Shown: positions 44,342 through 52,994, counted from the stretch's first letter. The stretch: 53,295 nucleotides of DNA from Prevotellaceae bacterium (GCA_029218445.1 JAQXRI010000008.1:1-53295), one strand, 5' to 3'. Made by a program: numbers and translations. Notes: generated from the letters alone by a model not told the origin.

Positions 44342-46725
44342 AATTCCAGTGTCAACCGCACGTTAAACCTGCGGCCGGTGAGATAATTGGGCACGGCATA
44401 CTGATTGTCGTTGACGTCGGTCACCCAATAGTACGAGTTGACGTTGTTTATGCCAAACAGGTTGAGGCAGTCGGCGGCTATCCACACATTCCTGTACCAC
44501 TGTCCCTGCTTGCGCGACGCGCCGCCTGCCACGAGATAGCTGAGTCCGATGTCGGCGCGCTTGTAGGCGGGTGCCCTGAACAGCATTCTTTCCAGGCCCG
44601 AATGGGGCGGACCGAAGGGCAAGCCGTCGGCAAAGGCCAGCCTCAATGTCATTTTCCATCTCTCAGTGCCGGGGAAATAGTCGGTGAAGTGAAGGTTGAG
44701 GGCATAACGCTGGTCGGTGGGCAGCGGCATGCTCATTCCGCCAAGCTTCTGGTTGGTCTTCATCAGCGAGAAGGTGAGCCACGAGTCGGTGCCAGGCACA
44801 AACTCGCCATAGAGCTTGAAATCGAGTCCTGCGGCATAGCCATTGCAAAGGTTTTGACCGTAGTAAGTAACCTTCACATTATTTATATTATATGGTATGA
44901 GGTTATGGAAACGCTTGTAGTAGGCTTCGGTGGTGAGCTTGAACTGCCTTGAGAGCATCTTAAAGCGATAGTCGAGTGCAGCAACTAAATGTATTGACTG
45001 CTGGCTCTTTATGTTTTCGTTGAGCGTTACGATGGTTTGTCCGTTCACGGTTGAAGTGTCGCGCATTTCCTTATAGAACGGTGCCTGATAGTAAAGGCCT
45101 GTGGCAAAGCGCAGCGTCACGTCGTGGGAAAAGGCCGGGACTATGGCCAGCGACATGCGCGGCGACACCGTGGTCTCGCCGTTGAACGACCAATGGCTGA
45201 AGCGCACTCCGTAGTTGAGCGTGAAAAACGAGGTCTTCTCGCCACTCGACGCAAACCTGTAGGTATCCATCACGTAGCCCTCAAGGCGGCGCGAGCTGAT
45301 GCTGTTTTGCGAGCGCAGCGAATAGATAAGGTCGAGGCGGTCGGGGGTGTGCGGTATGGAATAGCCGCTTGAGTCGCGCATCTCATACTCGCGCGAGTTT
45401 TCCTCTATATTTTCAAACTTCATGGCCAGTGCCGCCTCAAGCTCGTGCTTCTGCGCCTTGTGCTTTACGAGCATCTTCACGTTGCCCACTTTTCCGGTGA
45501 GGTAGTTGCGTGCATGCTCCATATAGGTGCCAACGCCAATGTTAGAGTTCTTGTTTACGTCGTCCAGCCAATACTGTCCCTGTATGTCGTAGGTTTCCTG
45601 CTCCTTGGTGTAGAAGGCCGAGGCCAGCAGCGAGAGTGTGGTTTGCCTGCCCAAGCGTCGGGTTATGTCGAGCGCACCAAAGAATGTACGGAACACATCC
45701 TTTTCCCAACCGTCAAAATACACCCTGAAGGTCTTCACGTCCATGAGCGTACCAAACGAGGTCTCCCTGTTTTCGGGCTGGAACGTATAGTGGTTTTCTG
45801 AAATGTTGCCGATGAAATCGATGCTCCACAACGAGTCGGGCCTATAGCATATATAGGTTTGATAGTCGAAGAAATCGGGTTTATACTCGCCATTGGTCTC
45901 CAACGACCCTACGAGATACTTGTTGGTCTTGTATCTTATGCCATGGCTCATCGACAGCCGTTTTCCTCCCATTCCAACGTAGGCCGACGCGCCGAGCAGC
46001 GACGCCGATGCCGTGGCTTCGGTTTTGGAAGGTTGCCTGTAGGTTATGTCGAGTGCCGACGACATCTTGTCGCCGTACTTCGCCGCAAATCCTCCCGACG
46101 AAAACTGTATGCCGCCCACCATGTCGGGATTGATTACGCTCAATCCCTCCTGCTGTCCGCTCCTTACCAGGAACGGCCTGTACACCTCGATGTTGTTGAT
46201 GTAAACTGAGTTTTCGTCGAAGCTGCCTCCACGCACGTTGTATTGCGACGACATCTCGTTGTGTGTCGATACTCCCGCCTGCTGCTGTATCAGTTCCTCT
46301 ACGGCGTTGCCCGTGGTCGAAGGCTGGTGTCGGGCGTCTTTTATGTCGAGTTGCTCGCTCTGTGTGGTCTGCCTCCGGCGTTCGGTCACCACCACTTCGT
46401 CGAGCGATTCCATAGGGTTCAGCACCACCCTCAGCGTCTGCTTTCCCTTTGGTCGTCGCAGTATTCGCTGCTTGGCCTTGTAGCCCACCATCGAAAATCT
46501 TACCACTACGCTGTCGGCCGAGTGCAGCTGTAGGCTGAAGCGTCCTTTCAGGTCGGTCATCGTCACCTTGGCTTGACTGGCACATGCCACCGTAGCAAAC
46601 TCCACGGGCTTGCCCTCGGTGTCAACCACCGTACCTGCAAGAGTAAACGACTGTGCATGGGCAATGATGCCGCACAGCATCACCGCCACTAAAAGTATTA
46701 TATGTCTTCTTGTCTGCATTTTCAC
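44338..46725 (-). CDS. TonB-dependent outer-membrane receptor
   Basis: A 795-aa protein: signal peptide (cleavage after AHA, about residue 24), a CarboxypepD-like regulatory domain (LAGTVVDTEGKPVEFATV, about 28-110), a TonB-box-like DEVVVTE segment, a plug domain with YNVRGGSFDENSVYINNIEVYRP and a 22-strand barrel ending in F..RLTLEL. No SusD-like partner follows, so it is probably a siderophore or vitamin-type receptor and not a glycan SusC. The gene is GC-richer than most of the window. It is cotranscribed with the GNAT-like gene upstream (56-nt gap). Confidence 0.93.
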   Translation of the reverse strand: MKMQTRRHIILLVAVMLCGIIAHAQSFTLAGTVVDTEGKPVEFATVACASQAKVTMTDLKGRFSLQLHSADSVVVRFSMVGYKAKQRILRRPKGKQTLRVVLNPMESLDEVVVTERRRQTTQSEQLDIKDARHQPSTTGNAVEELIQQQAGVSTHNEMSSQYNVRGGSFDENSVYINNIEVYRPFLVRSGQQEGLSVINPDMVGGIQFSSGGFAAKYGDKMSSALDITYRQPSKTEATASASLLGASAYVGMGGKRLSMSHGIRYKTNKYLVGSLETNGEYKPDFFDYQTYICYRPDSLWSIDFIGNISENHYTFQPENRETSFGTLMDVKTFRVYFDGWEKDVFRTFFGALDITRRLGRQTTLSLLASAFYTKEQETYDIQGQYWLDDVNKNSNIGVGTYMEHARNYLTGKVGNVKMLVKHKAQKHELEAALAMKFENIEENSREYEMRDSSGYSIPHTPDRLDLIYSLRSQNSISSRRLEGYVMDTYRFASSGEKTSFFTLNYGVRFSHWSFNGETTVSPRMSLAIVPAFSHDVTLRFATGLYYQAPFYKEMRDTSTVNGQTIVTLNENIKSQQSIHLVAALDYRFKMLSRQFKLTTEAYYKRFHNLIPYNINNVKVTYYGQNLCNGYAAGLDFKLYGEFVPGTDSWLTFSLMKTNQKLGGMSMPLPTDQRYALNLHFTDYFPGTERWKMTLRLAFADGLPFGPPHSGLERMLFRAPAYKRADIGLSYLVAGGASRKQGQWYRNVWIAADCLNLFGINNVNSYYWVTDVNDNQYAVPNYLTGRRFNVRLTLEL

Positions 46726-46781
46726 GATTGTGTCGCAATGTTTTTTGTAGTAAAAACGTCAATCTTGGGCATTTATTGTGT

Positions 46782-47759
46782 CTAAAGGCTCCAAATGCGT
46801 GCCGCAAGCACATTTATCCAGTTGTATCTGAACTTAAACCAGCGGAATGCGCTTATCGGCTTGCCTCCAAACCTCAGGAAGAAGTCGCGCAGCTTGTTGG
46901 CCCTGTAAGGCAGGCCCACGTCGAGGAAGCAGAAGTGCTGGCAGCCCTCGTCGTAGGCTTTTTTTATGGCATTCCATATTGTCACGTCGGCAGGCCTCAG
47001 CAGCATGTAGCTCTTTCGCAGAAAGGCTGCATACCACAGATAGGCGTTGCCCTGGCTGATGGCGTAGGCGCAGCAGCCCACTGTCGCGCCGTGGTATCGG
47101 GTGATGAGCAGTCGGCAGCAGCCCGACTGGGCCACGCGCTTGAAAAATATCTCATTGGGAATGAACCTCTTCAGTTTCAGAAAATTGTGTGCCTTCAGCA
47201 GACGCATGAAGTCGTGGAAATCGTCGTCGCTCTTTACCTCTGTCGTACTTACGCCTTTCTGCATGGCCTCTTCTATTCGCTGCAGCTGCTTCTGCCCCAG
47301 CCTCTCCTCGGGCGCCTTGCTGTGCAGCGAGTTGTGGATGTTCATCCAGTTGACGTGGAAGAAGCCGAGCGAGCGCAGTGCCTTGTAACCAAACATCTTG
47401 GCCGACGAGTTGCTCAGCTCGATGTAGGCCACCCTTGCGGGCAGGTGCTTGACCAAAGCGGTCATCATGACACCGAAAATGGCGTCGCGCGAGTCATTGC
47501 CCTCGTAGTAGCATCCGTCGCCCAATATGCGGCAGTGCCACATGAGGAACGGAGGCATCCACGACGAGCGGCTGCGCACCACAGCCAGCAGATGGCCGCA
47601 CACAGTGCCGTCAGTGCGCCTCGCTACAACCATCAGCGGACTGTGACGAGGCGTTTCGCAATAGATGTCGAACAAATCGGCGCTATGGAAGAAATCTCCG
47701 GCGTCAAGCTTTGGCAGTTCGTCTCTACTGGTATATACTATGGCCGATACATCGTTCAC
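46782..47759 (-). CDS. GNAT/FemAB-like acyltransferase domain protein
   Basis: About 325 aa from a GTG at 47759. Two GNAT-like folds are suggested: VYTSRDELPKL..FFHSADLFDIY with VVARRTDGTVCGHLLAV, then RLLITRYHGATVGCCAYAI and YLWYAAFLRKSY..LRPADVTIWNAIKKAYDEGCQHFCFLDVG. FemAB-type proteins of this shape add amino acids to peptidoglycan or lipids, but the substrate cannot be read. The frame extends upstream to ATG 47858, but a -7 box (complement 47764-47772) would then lie inside the gene, so the shorter start is preferred. The start remains uncertain. Confidence 0.72.
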   Translation of the reverse strand: MNDVSAIVYTSRDELPKLDAGDFFHSADLFDIYCETPRHSPLMVVARRTDGTVCGHLLAVVRSRSSWMPPFLMWHCRILGDGCYYEGNDSRDAIFGVMMTALVKHLPARVAYIELSNSSAKMFGYKALRSLGFFHVNWMNIHNSLHSKAPEERLGQKQLQRIEEAMQKGVSTTEVKSDDDFHDFMRLLKAHNFLKLKRFIPNEIFFKRVAQSGCCRLLITRYHGATVGCCAYAISQGNAYLWYAAFLRKSYMLLRPADVTIWNAIKKAYDEGCQHFCFLDVGLPYRANKLRDFFLRFGGKPISAFRWFKFRYNWINVLAARIWSL

Positions 47760-47763
47760 TGCT

Positions 47764-47795
47764 GCAAAAATAATAAATAAAATATAAAAAACAAT
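47764..47795 (-). promoter_or_regulatory. Candidate minus-strand promoter of the GNAT/TonB unit
   Basis: On the minus strand ATTG (complement of 47792-47795), a 19-nt spacer and TATTTTTGC (complement of 47764-47772). The predicted transcription start falls at about the GTG codon 47759, so the mRNA would be leaderless or use a later start. Confidence 0.45.
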
Positions 47796-47825
47796 GCTTT
47801 CGGTAGTTTTTTTGACTATTATTCT

Positions 47826-47834
47826 TAACTTTGC
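47826..47834 (+). promoter_or_regulatory. -7 box of the nitroreductase operon
   Basis: TAACTTTGC at 47826-47834, 40 nt upstream of the start codon. The upstream element at the expected distance is poor. Confidence 0.5.
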
Positions 47835-47874
47835 GCCCAAAAACAACATTATTAACAAAATTCAACCCAAAGAT

Positions 47875-48402
47875 ATGACAGATTTCAAGGATTTGGCACA
47901 ATTAAGAAGAAGCCATAGAAAATTCACCACCGAAGAGATTAACCCCGATCACGTGCAGGCCATACTCAGGGCGGCGCTCATGTCGCCAACGTCGAAAAGC
48001 CAAAGGGCATGGCAGTTTGTTGTGGTGGAGGACAAGACCGACATTGAGAAACTGGCCGACGCCAAAGACCTGGGCTCGCAATTCATGAAAGGGGCGCCAC
48101 TGGCCATAGTAGTGCTGGGCGACCCGATGAAAAACGACTGCTGGATAGAAGACGGTTCGATAGCGGCCGTGTCGATGCAGTACCAGGCCGAAGAGCTGGG
48201 ACTCGGCTCGTGCTGGGTGCAGATGCGCGGACGCGGACTGGCCGACGGCACCACCGCCGACGAGGTGATACGCGGCATTCTCGACATTCCGGCCAATTTC
48301 AGCACCTTGTGCATCATTGCCTTCGGACACAAGGCCGACGAGCGCAAGCCACAGAATGAGGACAACCTCAAGTGGGAGAACGTGCATGTTGACAAATTCT
48401 AA
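47875..48402 (+). CDS. Nitroreductase family flavoprotein
   Basis: A 175-aa FMN-dependent oxidoreductase starting MTDFKDLAQLRRSHRKF; the frame is open to 47794, but the earlier part overlaps the promoter. The RRSHRKF FMN-binding start, ALMSPTSKSQRAWQFVVVED, GSIAAVSMQYQAEELGLGSCW and IIAFGHKADE are typical. It may reduce quinones, nitro compounds or flavins. It is the first gene of the operon with DUF2520, kdsC and maf, whose link to it is unclear. Confidence 0.9.
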   Translation: MTDFKDLAQLRRSHRKFTTEEINPDHVQAILRAALMSPTSKSQRAWQFVVVEDKTDIEKLADAKDLGSQFMKGAPLAIVVLGDPMKNDCWIEDGSIAAVSMQYQAEELGLGSCWVQMRGRGLADGTTADEVIRGILDIPANFSTLCIIAFGHKADERKPQNEDNLKWENVHVDKF

Positions 48403-48418
48403 ATGCAGCCAATAGTCG

Positions 48419-49201
48419 ATGAGAATTACACTTATTGGAGCAGGCAACCTCGCCACCAACATCGGCAAGGCCATGCTGAAGGCCGGACACGACATCGTGC
48501 AGGTGTACAGCCGCAACCTCGACAACGCACGCTCGCTGGCACAAACGCTCGGTGCTGTGCCCACCAACGACATCGACAGCCTTACCGCCGACGCCGACCT
48601 CTACCTGCTGTCGGTCAAGGACTCGGCATTGGCCGACATCGCCGCGCGGATATGCAAAGGCAAGGCAGACAAGGTGTTTGCCCACACGGCCGGAAGCGTT
48701 GGAATGGACATTTTCCGGTCCTTGGCCAGCCACTATGGCGTGGTTTACCCCATGCAGACCTTTTCGAAGGCGCGCGAGGTTGACTTCGGCAAAATACCCG
48801 TTTTCATCGAATACAGCGACGAGACTGCCAAGACCCGCATATCGGCATTGGCCAACACACTGTCGCAGAAGGTGGTAGAGCTGTCGAGCGACCATCGCAA
48901 ATACCTTCACTTGGCGGCGGTGTTTTCGTGCAATTTCGTCAACCACTGCTATCACATGGCAGCCGACATAATGGAAGCCCACGGGCTGACGTTCGACATG
49001 CTTCTGCCTCTCATCGACGAAACTGCACTCAAGGTACACCATCTGCACCCAAAGGACGCGCAGACGGGTCCGGCCATAAGATACGATGAAAACGTAATAA
49101 ACAAGCAGCTCCACCTGCTCGACCACAACCCCCTGATGCGCGACATCTACGAAAAAATGAGCATGGGCATTCACTTAAATACAAACGAGAAGAAACAATG
49201 A
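48419..49201 (+). CDS. Rossmann-like/DUF2520 NAD(P)-binding protein
   Basis: A 260-aa protein with an N-terminal dinucleotide-binding fold ([17 protein letters not shown], the GxGNxA loop at about 7-13) and a C-terminal DUF2520 helical domain ([16 protein letters not shown]). It resembles pyrroline-5-carboxylate and F420-type reductases, but no substrate is known. It overlaps the kdsC-like gene by 4 nt, a pairing I recognise from other Bacteroidales. Confidence 0.9.
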   Translation: MRITLIGAGNLATNIGKAMLKAGHDIVQVYSRNLDNARSLAQTLGAVPTNDIDSLTADADLYLLSVKDSALADIAARICKGKADKVFAHTAGSVGMDIFRSLASHYGVVYPMQTFSKAREVDFGKIPVFIEYSDETAKTRISALANTLSQKVVELSSDHRKYLHLAAVFSCNFVNHCYHMAADIMEAHGLTFDMLLPLIDETALKVHHLHPKDAQTGPAIRYDENVINKQLHLLDHNPLMRDIYEKMSMGIHLNTNEKKQ

Positions 49202-49716
49202 TCAACTACGATTTGACAAAGATAAAGGCCATCATATTCGACGTGGACGGCGTACTGAGCGCCGAAACCATCACGCTCCACCCCAACGGCGAACCAATGC
49301 GCACCGTCAACATCAAGGACGGCTATGCCATTCAGCTTGCCTTGAAGCAGGGCCTGCGCATAGTGATACTGACGGGAGGAAAAACGCAAAGCATACGCAT
49401 GAGATACGAAAACCTCGGCGTTGAAGACATCTACATGGGATGCGCCGTAAAGATAAAGGTTTACGAAGAGTTTCTCGCCAACTATGGCTTCACCGACCAG
49501 GAGGTGATGTATATGGGCGACGACATTCCCGACTACGAGATTATGAAACGAGTTGGATGCCCCGTATGCCCAAAGGATGCCTGCAGCGACATCAAGGCAC
49601 TGTCGATATACATCAGCCAGAAGGATGGCGGACACGGGTGCGGACGAGACGTAATAGAACAAGTATTGAGGGCTCAGGGCAAATGGCTCGAAAGCGAAAA
49701 AGCATTCGGATGGTGA
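49198..49716 (+). CDS. kdsC: KdsC-like HAD phosphatase (KDO 8-phosphate phosphatase)
   Basis: A 172-aa C0-type HAD phosphatase. Motif I FDVDGVL, the tetramer-forming beta-hairpin with KDGYAIQ, motif II LTGGKT and motif [14 protein letters not shown]. It is the expected phosphatase making KDO for lipopolysaccharide; KdsA and KdsB are not in the window. It overlaps DUF2520 by 4 nt and maf follows after 3 nt. Confidence 0.92.
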   Translation: MINYDLTKIKAIIFDVDGVLSAETITLHPNGEPMRTVNIKDGYAIQLALKQGLRIVILTGGKTQSIRMRYENLGVEDIYMGCAVKIKVYEEFLANYGFTDQEVMYMGDDIPDYEIMKRVGCPVCPKDACSDIKALSIYISQKDGGHGCGRDVIEQVLRAQGKWLESEKAFGW

Positions 49717-49719
49717 GTT

Positions 49720-50301
49720 ATGCTGGACAACATTAAAAAATACAACGTGATACTGGCCAGCAACTCGCCTCGACGCAAGGAACTGCTGGCAGGACTGGGC
49801 ATCGACTTCAAAGTGAAGGTAATCGACGGCATCGACGAAAGCTATCCGCCTTCGCTCGCTGCCCAGCAAGTGGCTGAGTACATAGCCGAAAAGAAGGCCG
49901 AGGCCTACAGGAGCGTAATGGACGACAACGACCTGATAATAACGGCCGACACGGTGGTGATAGTCAACAACGAGATTCTCGGCAAGCCAACTGACGCCGC
50001 CGACGCCATCCGCATGCTGCAGTCAATGGCAGGCCGCAGCCACCATGTCGTCACGGGCGTGTGCATAACGTCAAAGCATGTCCACAAGAGCTTCTCGGTG
50101 ACCACCGAGGTGGAGTTTGCGGCATTGTCGGACGACGAAATCGACTACTACGTCGAGCGCTACCGTCCATTCGACAAGGCGGGAGCTTATGGCATACAGG
50201 AATGGATAGGCTACATAGGCGTCACTTCACTGTCGGGCAGCTACTACAACGTGATGGGATTGCCGGTTCAGCGCATCTACACCGAGCTGAAGCGGCTGTA
50301 A
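49720..50301 (+). CDS. maf: Maf-family nucleotide pyrophosphatase
   Basis: A 193-aa Maf/HAM1-like enzyme that hydrolyses non-canonical or dTTP/UTP-type nucleotides. SNSPRRKELLAGLGIDF at the start, the catalytic Asp in ADTVV, GKP.D..DA..ML and the YRPFDKAGAYGIQEW block are all present; these fit the YhdE-like branch (dTTP/UTP pyrophosphatase). It is the last gene of the operon. Confidence 0.93.
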   Translation: MLDNIKKYNVILASNSPRRKELLAGLGIDFKVKVIDGIDESYPPSLAAQQVAEYIAEKKAEAYRSVMDDNDLIITADTVVIVNNEILGKPTDAADAIRMLQSMAGRSHHVVTGVCITSKHVHKSFSVTTEVEFAALSDDEIDYYVERYRPFDKAGAYGIQEWIGYIGVTSLSGSYYNVMGLPVQRIYTELKRL

Positions 50302-50334
50302 CGAAGCAACTTGCTCTCACTAAGGCAAACGTTG

Positions 50335-50400
50335 GTTCGACGAAATCCGACAACCGCCCCTACAACAGGCAGTTATGCAGGTGGTTGTATTTCGTCGAAC
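50335..50400. repeat. Palindromic element downstream of maf
   Basis: GTTCGACGAAAT (50335-50346) pairs with ATTTCGTCGAAC (50389-50400), and inside it ACAACCGCC (50350-50358) pairs with GGTGGTTGT (50380-50388) with one mismatch. No T-run follows. It could end or protect the maf transcript. Confidence 0.7.
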
Positions 50401-50408
50401 TCACGTTA
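50347..50408. repeat. Dispersed repeat copy 1 ending CGAACTCACGTTA
   Basis: A 62-nt stretch, CCGACAACCGCCCCTAC ... CGTCGAACTCACGTTA, resembles 51299-51360 throughout; a third fragment at 50566-50580 has GGCAAACTCACGCT. This looks like an intergenic repeat family. Confidence 0.6.
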
Positions 50409-50631
50409 ATATTAACAAGAGGCTTTTCCCAGATGGTGCGCAAGGTGCGGGCGGGACGCCCACATCCCCAGCCGTTGCCGCAGGATATTCAACTACATCA
50501 AAGGGCAGGAAACATCAGCAGTTAACGGTAACTTGTTAACCTTATGCTTATATGCTATACTGTCTCGGCAAACTCACGCTGACATGCAATACTCATTAGT
50601 GGGAAAGAATTTCCCCGTAACTATAGTTTTA

Positions 50632-50804
50632 AACACAAAGACACAAAGAAACAAAGCATTTTTTTGGCTTACGGAAGATACTATGAGCAGCAAAGCTGCT
50701 TACAAAGTCCACAAAGTTTTCCACAGCAAGCCTTTGTGGCGACTTTTAGTCGCTTGTTGTCTTTGTATCTAAAAAAAATCTTCGTTTCTTTGTGTCTTTG
50801 TGTT
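50632..50804. repeat. Large inverted repeat with CACAAAGA-type arms
   Basis: The 21-nt arm at 50632-50652 (AACACAAAGACACAAAGAAAC) is exactly complementary to 50784-50804. Between them lie two smaller hairpins: CCACAAAG with CTTTGTGG (around 50709-50738) and GCGAC with GTCGC (around 50739-50753). An open frame of 79 aa through it is probably spurious. It resembles a non-autonomous mobile or REP-like element. Confidence 0.75.
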
Positions 50805-50932
50805 CTAATATATAGGATTAGCTGAAGAGTTACATTTCCCCCACGTGAACGTCTAAAAAATGAAAATTTTGTTTCTACCCCCCCCTGAAAGGTTAAACAA
50901 CTTTAAAACGGAACGTGTTTCGAGTAAAAGAT

Positions 50933-50964
50933 TTTGTCGTTTCAAAAATAGTCATTAACTTTGC
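50933..50964 (+). promoter_or_regulatory. Strong promoter in the gene-poor interval
   Basis: TTTG at 50933-50936, a 19-nt spacer and TAACTTTGC at 50956-50964 match the consensus exactly, but no gene follows. Transcription would start near 50971. Confidence 0.7.
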
Positions 50965-50970
50965 ATTCGA

Positions 50971-51046
50971 CAACTAGTAATTTTAATCTATATTTATCAT
51001 TTTCCTAATTGGGAATCGGTCTGCGAAGATAGATTCCCATTTTTTG
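50971..51046 (+). ncRNA. Candidate small RNA between promoter and terminator
   Basis: From the predicted start to the terminator is about 75 nt with no substantial frame, so a small RNA is plausible. No family could be named. A minus-strand frame of 83 aa (50997-51248) crosses this region but looks non-coding. Confidence 0.4.
51010..51045 (+). terminator. Intrinsic terminator downstream of the orphan promoter
   Basis: TGGGAATC (51010-51017) pairs with GATTCCCA (51032-51039) around a 14-nt loop, followed by six T at 51040-51045. Confidence 0.75.
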
Positions 51047-51147
51047 TATATAATAACACAATGTCACGTGCCAAGCGATTATTTTTGACAAATTTCCCCA
51101 TACGACTAAACATCATGCCAAACAGTGCAATCATTCCCAAACGACGA

Positions 51148-51180
51148 AAAATTTGCTGCCCAGTGAGGCAACAAAATTTT
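51148..51180. repeat. Hairpin in the gene-poor interval
   Basis: AAAAATTTGCTGCC pairs with GGCAACAAAATTTT around a 6-nt loop, with one G-T pair. It lies between the candidate small RNA and the second copy of the dispersed repeat; the role is unknown. Confidence 0.5.
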
Positions 51181-51298
51181 CCTCGCCTGACAGGCATTGC
51201 AACCTCGTAAGCCAACGAGTCAATCTCCGCCCAAAGCGTAATCAACACGAAATGAAAGATATTTACGAATGCCGTTTGGCATTAGGCCAATAAACAAA

Positions 51299-51360
51299 CC
51301 GTCAACCCGCCCCTACCATTGGCGATTTAACCGTTCAGACAATTCGCCGAACTCACGTTA
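51299..51360. repeat. Dispersed repeat copy 2 ending CGAACTCACGTTA
   Basis: CCGTCAACCCGCCCCTACC ... TTCGCCGAACTCACGTTA is similar to 50347-50408 and contains its own small dyad (GGCGA with TTCGCC). The 51361-51455 stretch after it shows nothing more. Confidence 0.6.
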
Positions 51361-51455
51361 GATTTAGCCTTATACTGTATTTCGATGCCGACATGCCAAG
51401 GTGTTCGCGGCAGTATTTTTTTAGTCAAAACTGTGGTGTTCTGCGAAAAACGTTG

Positions 51456-51464
51456 TAACTTTGC
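51456..51464 (+). promoter_or_regulatory. -7 box of the endonuclease gene
   Basis: TAACTTTGC at 51456-51464; at a 20-nt distance upstream the -33 region reads TGTG and not TTTG. The start codon is 36 nt downstream. Confidence 0.55.
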
Positions 51465-51500
51465 ACACGGAACAAACAACAACGAAAATCATCATCACAC

Positions 51501-52994
51501 ATGAAACAGAAAACCTCACTACTGACTCTCATGCTCATCGCATCGGTCATGGCATGGGCTCAGCCCAACGGCACGGGCACCTACTACCAAAGCGCAGACG
51601 GCAGCAAAGGCAAGAGCCTGAAAACCGCACTCTACGAAATAATCAAGTCGCCAAGCGTAAAAAGCTACGGCGACCTGTTTGAGTGCTACAAGACCACCGA
51701 CCTCCGCCCCGACGGCATGATTTGGGACATGTATTCCAACACCACCAACTTCAACCCCGACAACGACCACTCAGGCAACTACGCCGCCGAAGGCGACATG
51801 TTCAACCGCGAGCATTCATTTCCCAAAAACTGGTTCGGCGACGCTTCGCCCATGAACTCCGACCTCTTCCACGTCATACCCACCGACGGCTACGTGAACA
51901 ACCGGCGCGGCAACTACCCCTTCGGCGAGACCAACGGCGAGAGATACAAGTCGAACGGCGCATTCAGCAAACTCGGCGCTTCGACGACCAAAGGCTATAC
52001 CGGCATCGTGTTTGAGCCTAACGACGAATACAAGGGCGACTTCGCACGCATCTACTTCTACATGGCCACGTGCTACGAGCCGCTGGTAGCGTCGTGGAGC
52101 TGCGACATGCTTGCCGGAAACGCCTATCCAGCCTATGCGCAATGGGCCATCGACATGCTCCTCAGATGGGCAAAGGACGACCCCGTGAGCCAAAAGGAAA
52201 TCGACAGGAACAACGCCGTCAGCAAAATACAGGGCAACCGTAATCCTTACGTTGACTATCCAGGACTGGAGCAGTACGTCTGGGGAAACAAAACCGACGT
52301 GGCCTTCTCCTACGACAACTACGACCCTACCGTAGTCCCACTACCCGACCCCATCGACGATGGCCAAACCTACGTAAAAGTGACCGATGCCGCCGACTTG
52401 CAGAGCGGCGCCCGTTACCTTATTATATATGAGAAGGGGACGGAAGGCAAGGCACTGGCCGACCAAATAGCCTCGGGCAAGGCATATAGCTATGCCGACG
52501 TGGACGTCAGCGACGGACACATAACCACCGAGGCCAACGCCGACGGACTGCCGCACGAACTGACTATAGAAGGCTCCAACGGCTGCTATACCATTTTCGA
52601 CACCAGCCTTAATGCGTATCTCTCGCTCCCCTCTTCCGACAACGCACTGAAGACCGCCGCCGAAGTGACGGGGGCAAGCGAACAATGGACGATAAGCATC
52701 ACCGGCGGCAACGCCGAAATCAGCAACAACAAATATCCTACGCGAACCATAAGATACAACACCGGCAGTCCACGCTTCGCCTGCTATACCACCGGGCAGG
52801 AACCTGTGGCGCTTTACAAGCGCAACGTGTCAAGTTCCATTGACATTGTGGATGCCAATCGCGAGTGGCGCAGCACAGCCATATATTCCATAGACGGCCG
52901 CCGTGTAGGCAACACGCAGAACGGCCGCTGCCATACCGAAGGACTGCCAAAGGGAGTTTATATAATAGGAGGCAAGAAGCTGATGGTAAAATAA
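51501..52994 (+). CDS. Secreted endonuclease I family nuclease with sorting-like C-terminus
   Basis: A 497-aa protein with a signal peptide (cleavage after WA-Q, about residue 20). The endonuclease I domain (about 25-270) has the metal/catalytic block REHSFP (103-108, His105) and SDLFHVIPTDGYVNNRRGNYPFGE (120-143). A second beta-rich domain follows (about 290-440). The last 40 residues (IYSIDGRRVGNTQ..GLPKGVYIIGGKKLMVK) have the form of a type IX secretion tail common in Prevotella. It probably degrades extracellular DNA or RNA. Confidence 0.92.
   Translation: MKQKTSLLTLMLIASVMAWAQPNGTGTYYQSADGSKGKSLKTALYEIIKSPSVKSYGDLFECYKTTDLRPDGMIWDMYSNTTNFNPDNDHSGNYAAEGDMFNREHSFPKNWFGDASPMNSDLFHVIPTDGYVNNRRGNYPFGETNGERYKSNGAFSKLGASTTKGYTGIVFEPNDEYKGDFARIYFYMATCYEPLVASWSCDMLAGNAYPAYAQWAIDMLLRWAKDDPVSQKEIDRNNAVSKIQGNRNPYVDYPGLEQYVWGNKTDVAFSYDNYDPTVVPLPDPIDDGQTYVKVTDAADLQSGARYLIIYEKGTEGKALADQIASGKAYSYADVDVSDGHITTEANADGLPHELTIEGSNGCYTIFDTSLNAYLSLPSSDNALKTAAEVTGASEQWTISITGGNAEISNNKYPTRTIRYNTGSPRFACYTTGQEPVALYKRNVSSSIDIVDANREWRSTAIYSIDGRRVGNTQNGRCHTEGLPKGVYIIGGKKLMVK

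Noticed and set aside
46710..47780. Long plus-strand frame (356 codons) opposite the GNAT gene
   Set aside because: Antisense shadow in GC-rich DNA; residues show no domain and the opposite frame has clear GNAT-like motifs.
47794..47874. Upstream extension of the nitroreductase frame
   Set aside because: The added residues cross the -7 promoter box, and the family begins near MTDFKD.
48368..49869. Minus-strand frames opposite DUF2520, kdsC and maf
   Set aside because: Shadows of confident genes; no domain or promoter in their direction.
50533..50772. 79-codon frame inside the palindromic element
   Set aside because: Composed mostly of the inverted-repeat arms, with no ribosome site and no protein-like composition; treated as a repeat.
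50997..51248. 83-codon minus frame in the gene-poor interval
   Set aside because: It ends in the terminator hairpin and passes through another hairpin; it may be part of a repeated element, so no gene is called.
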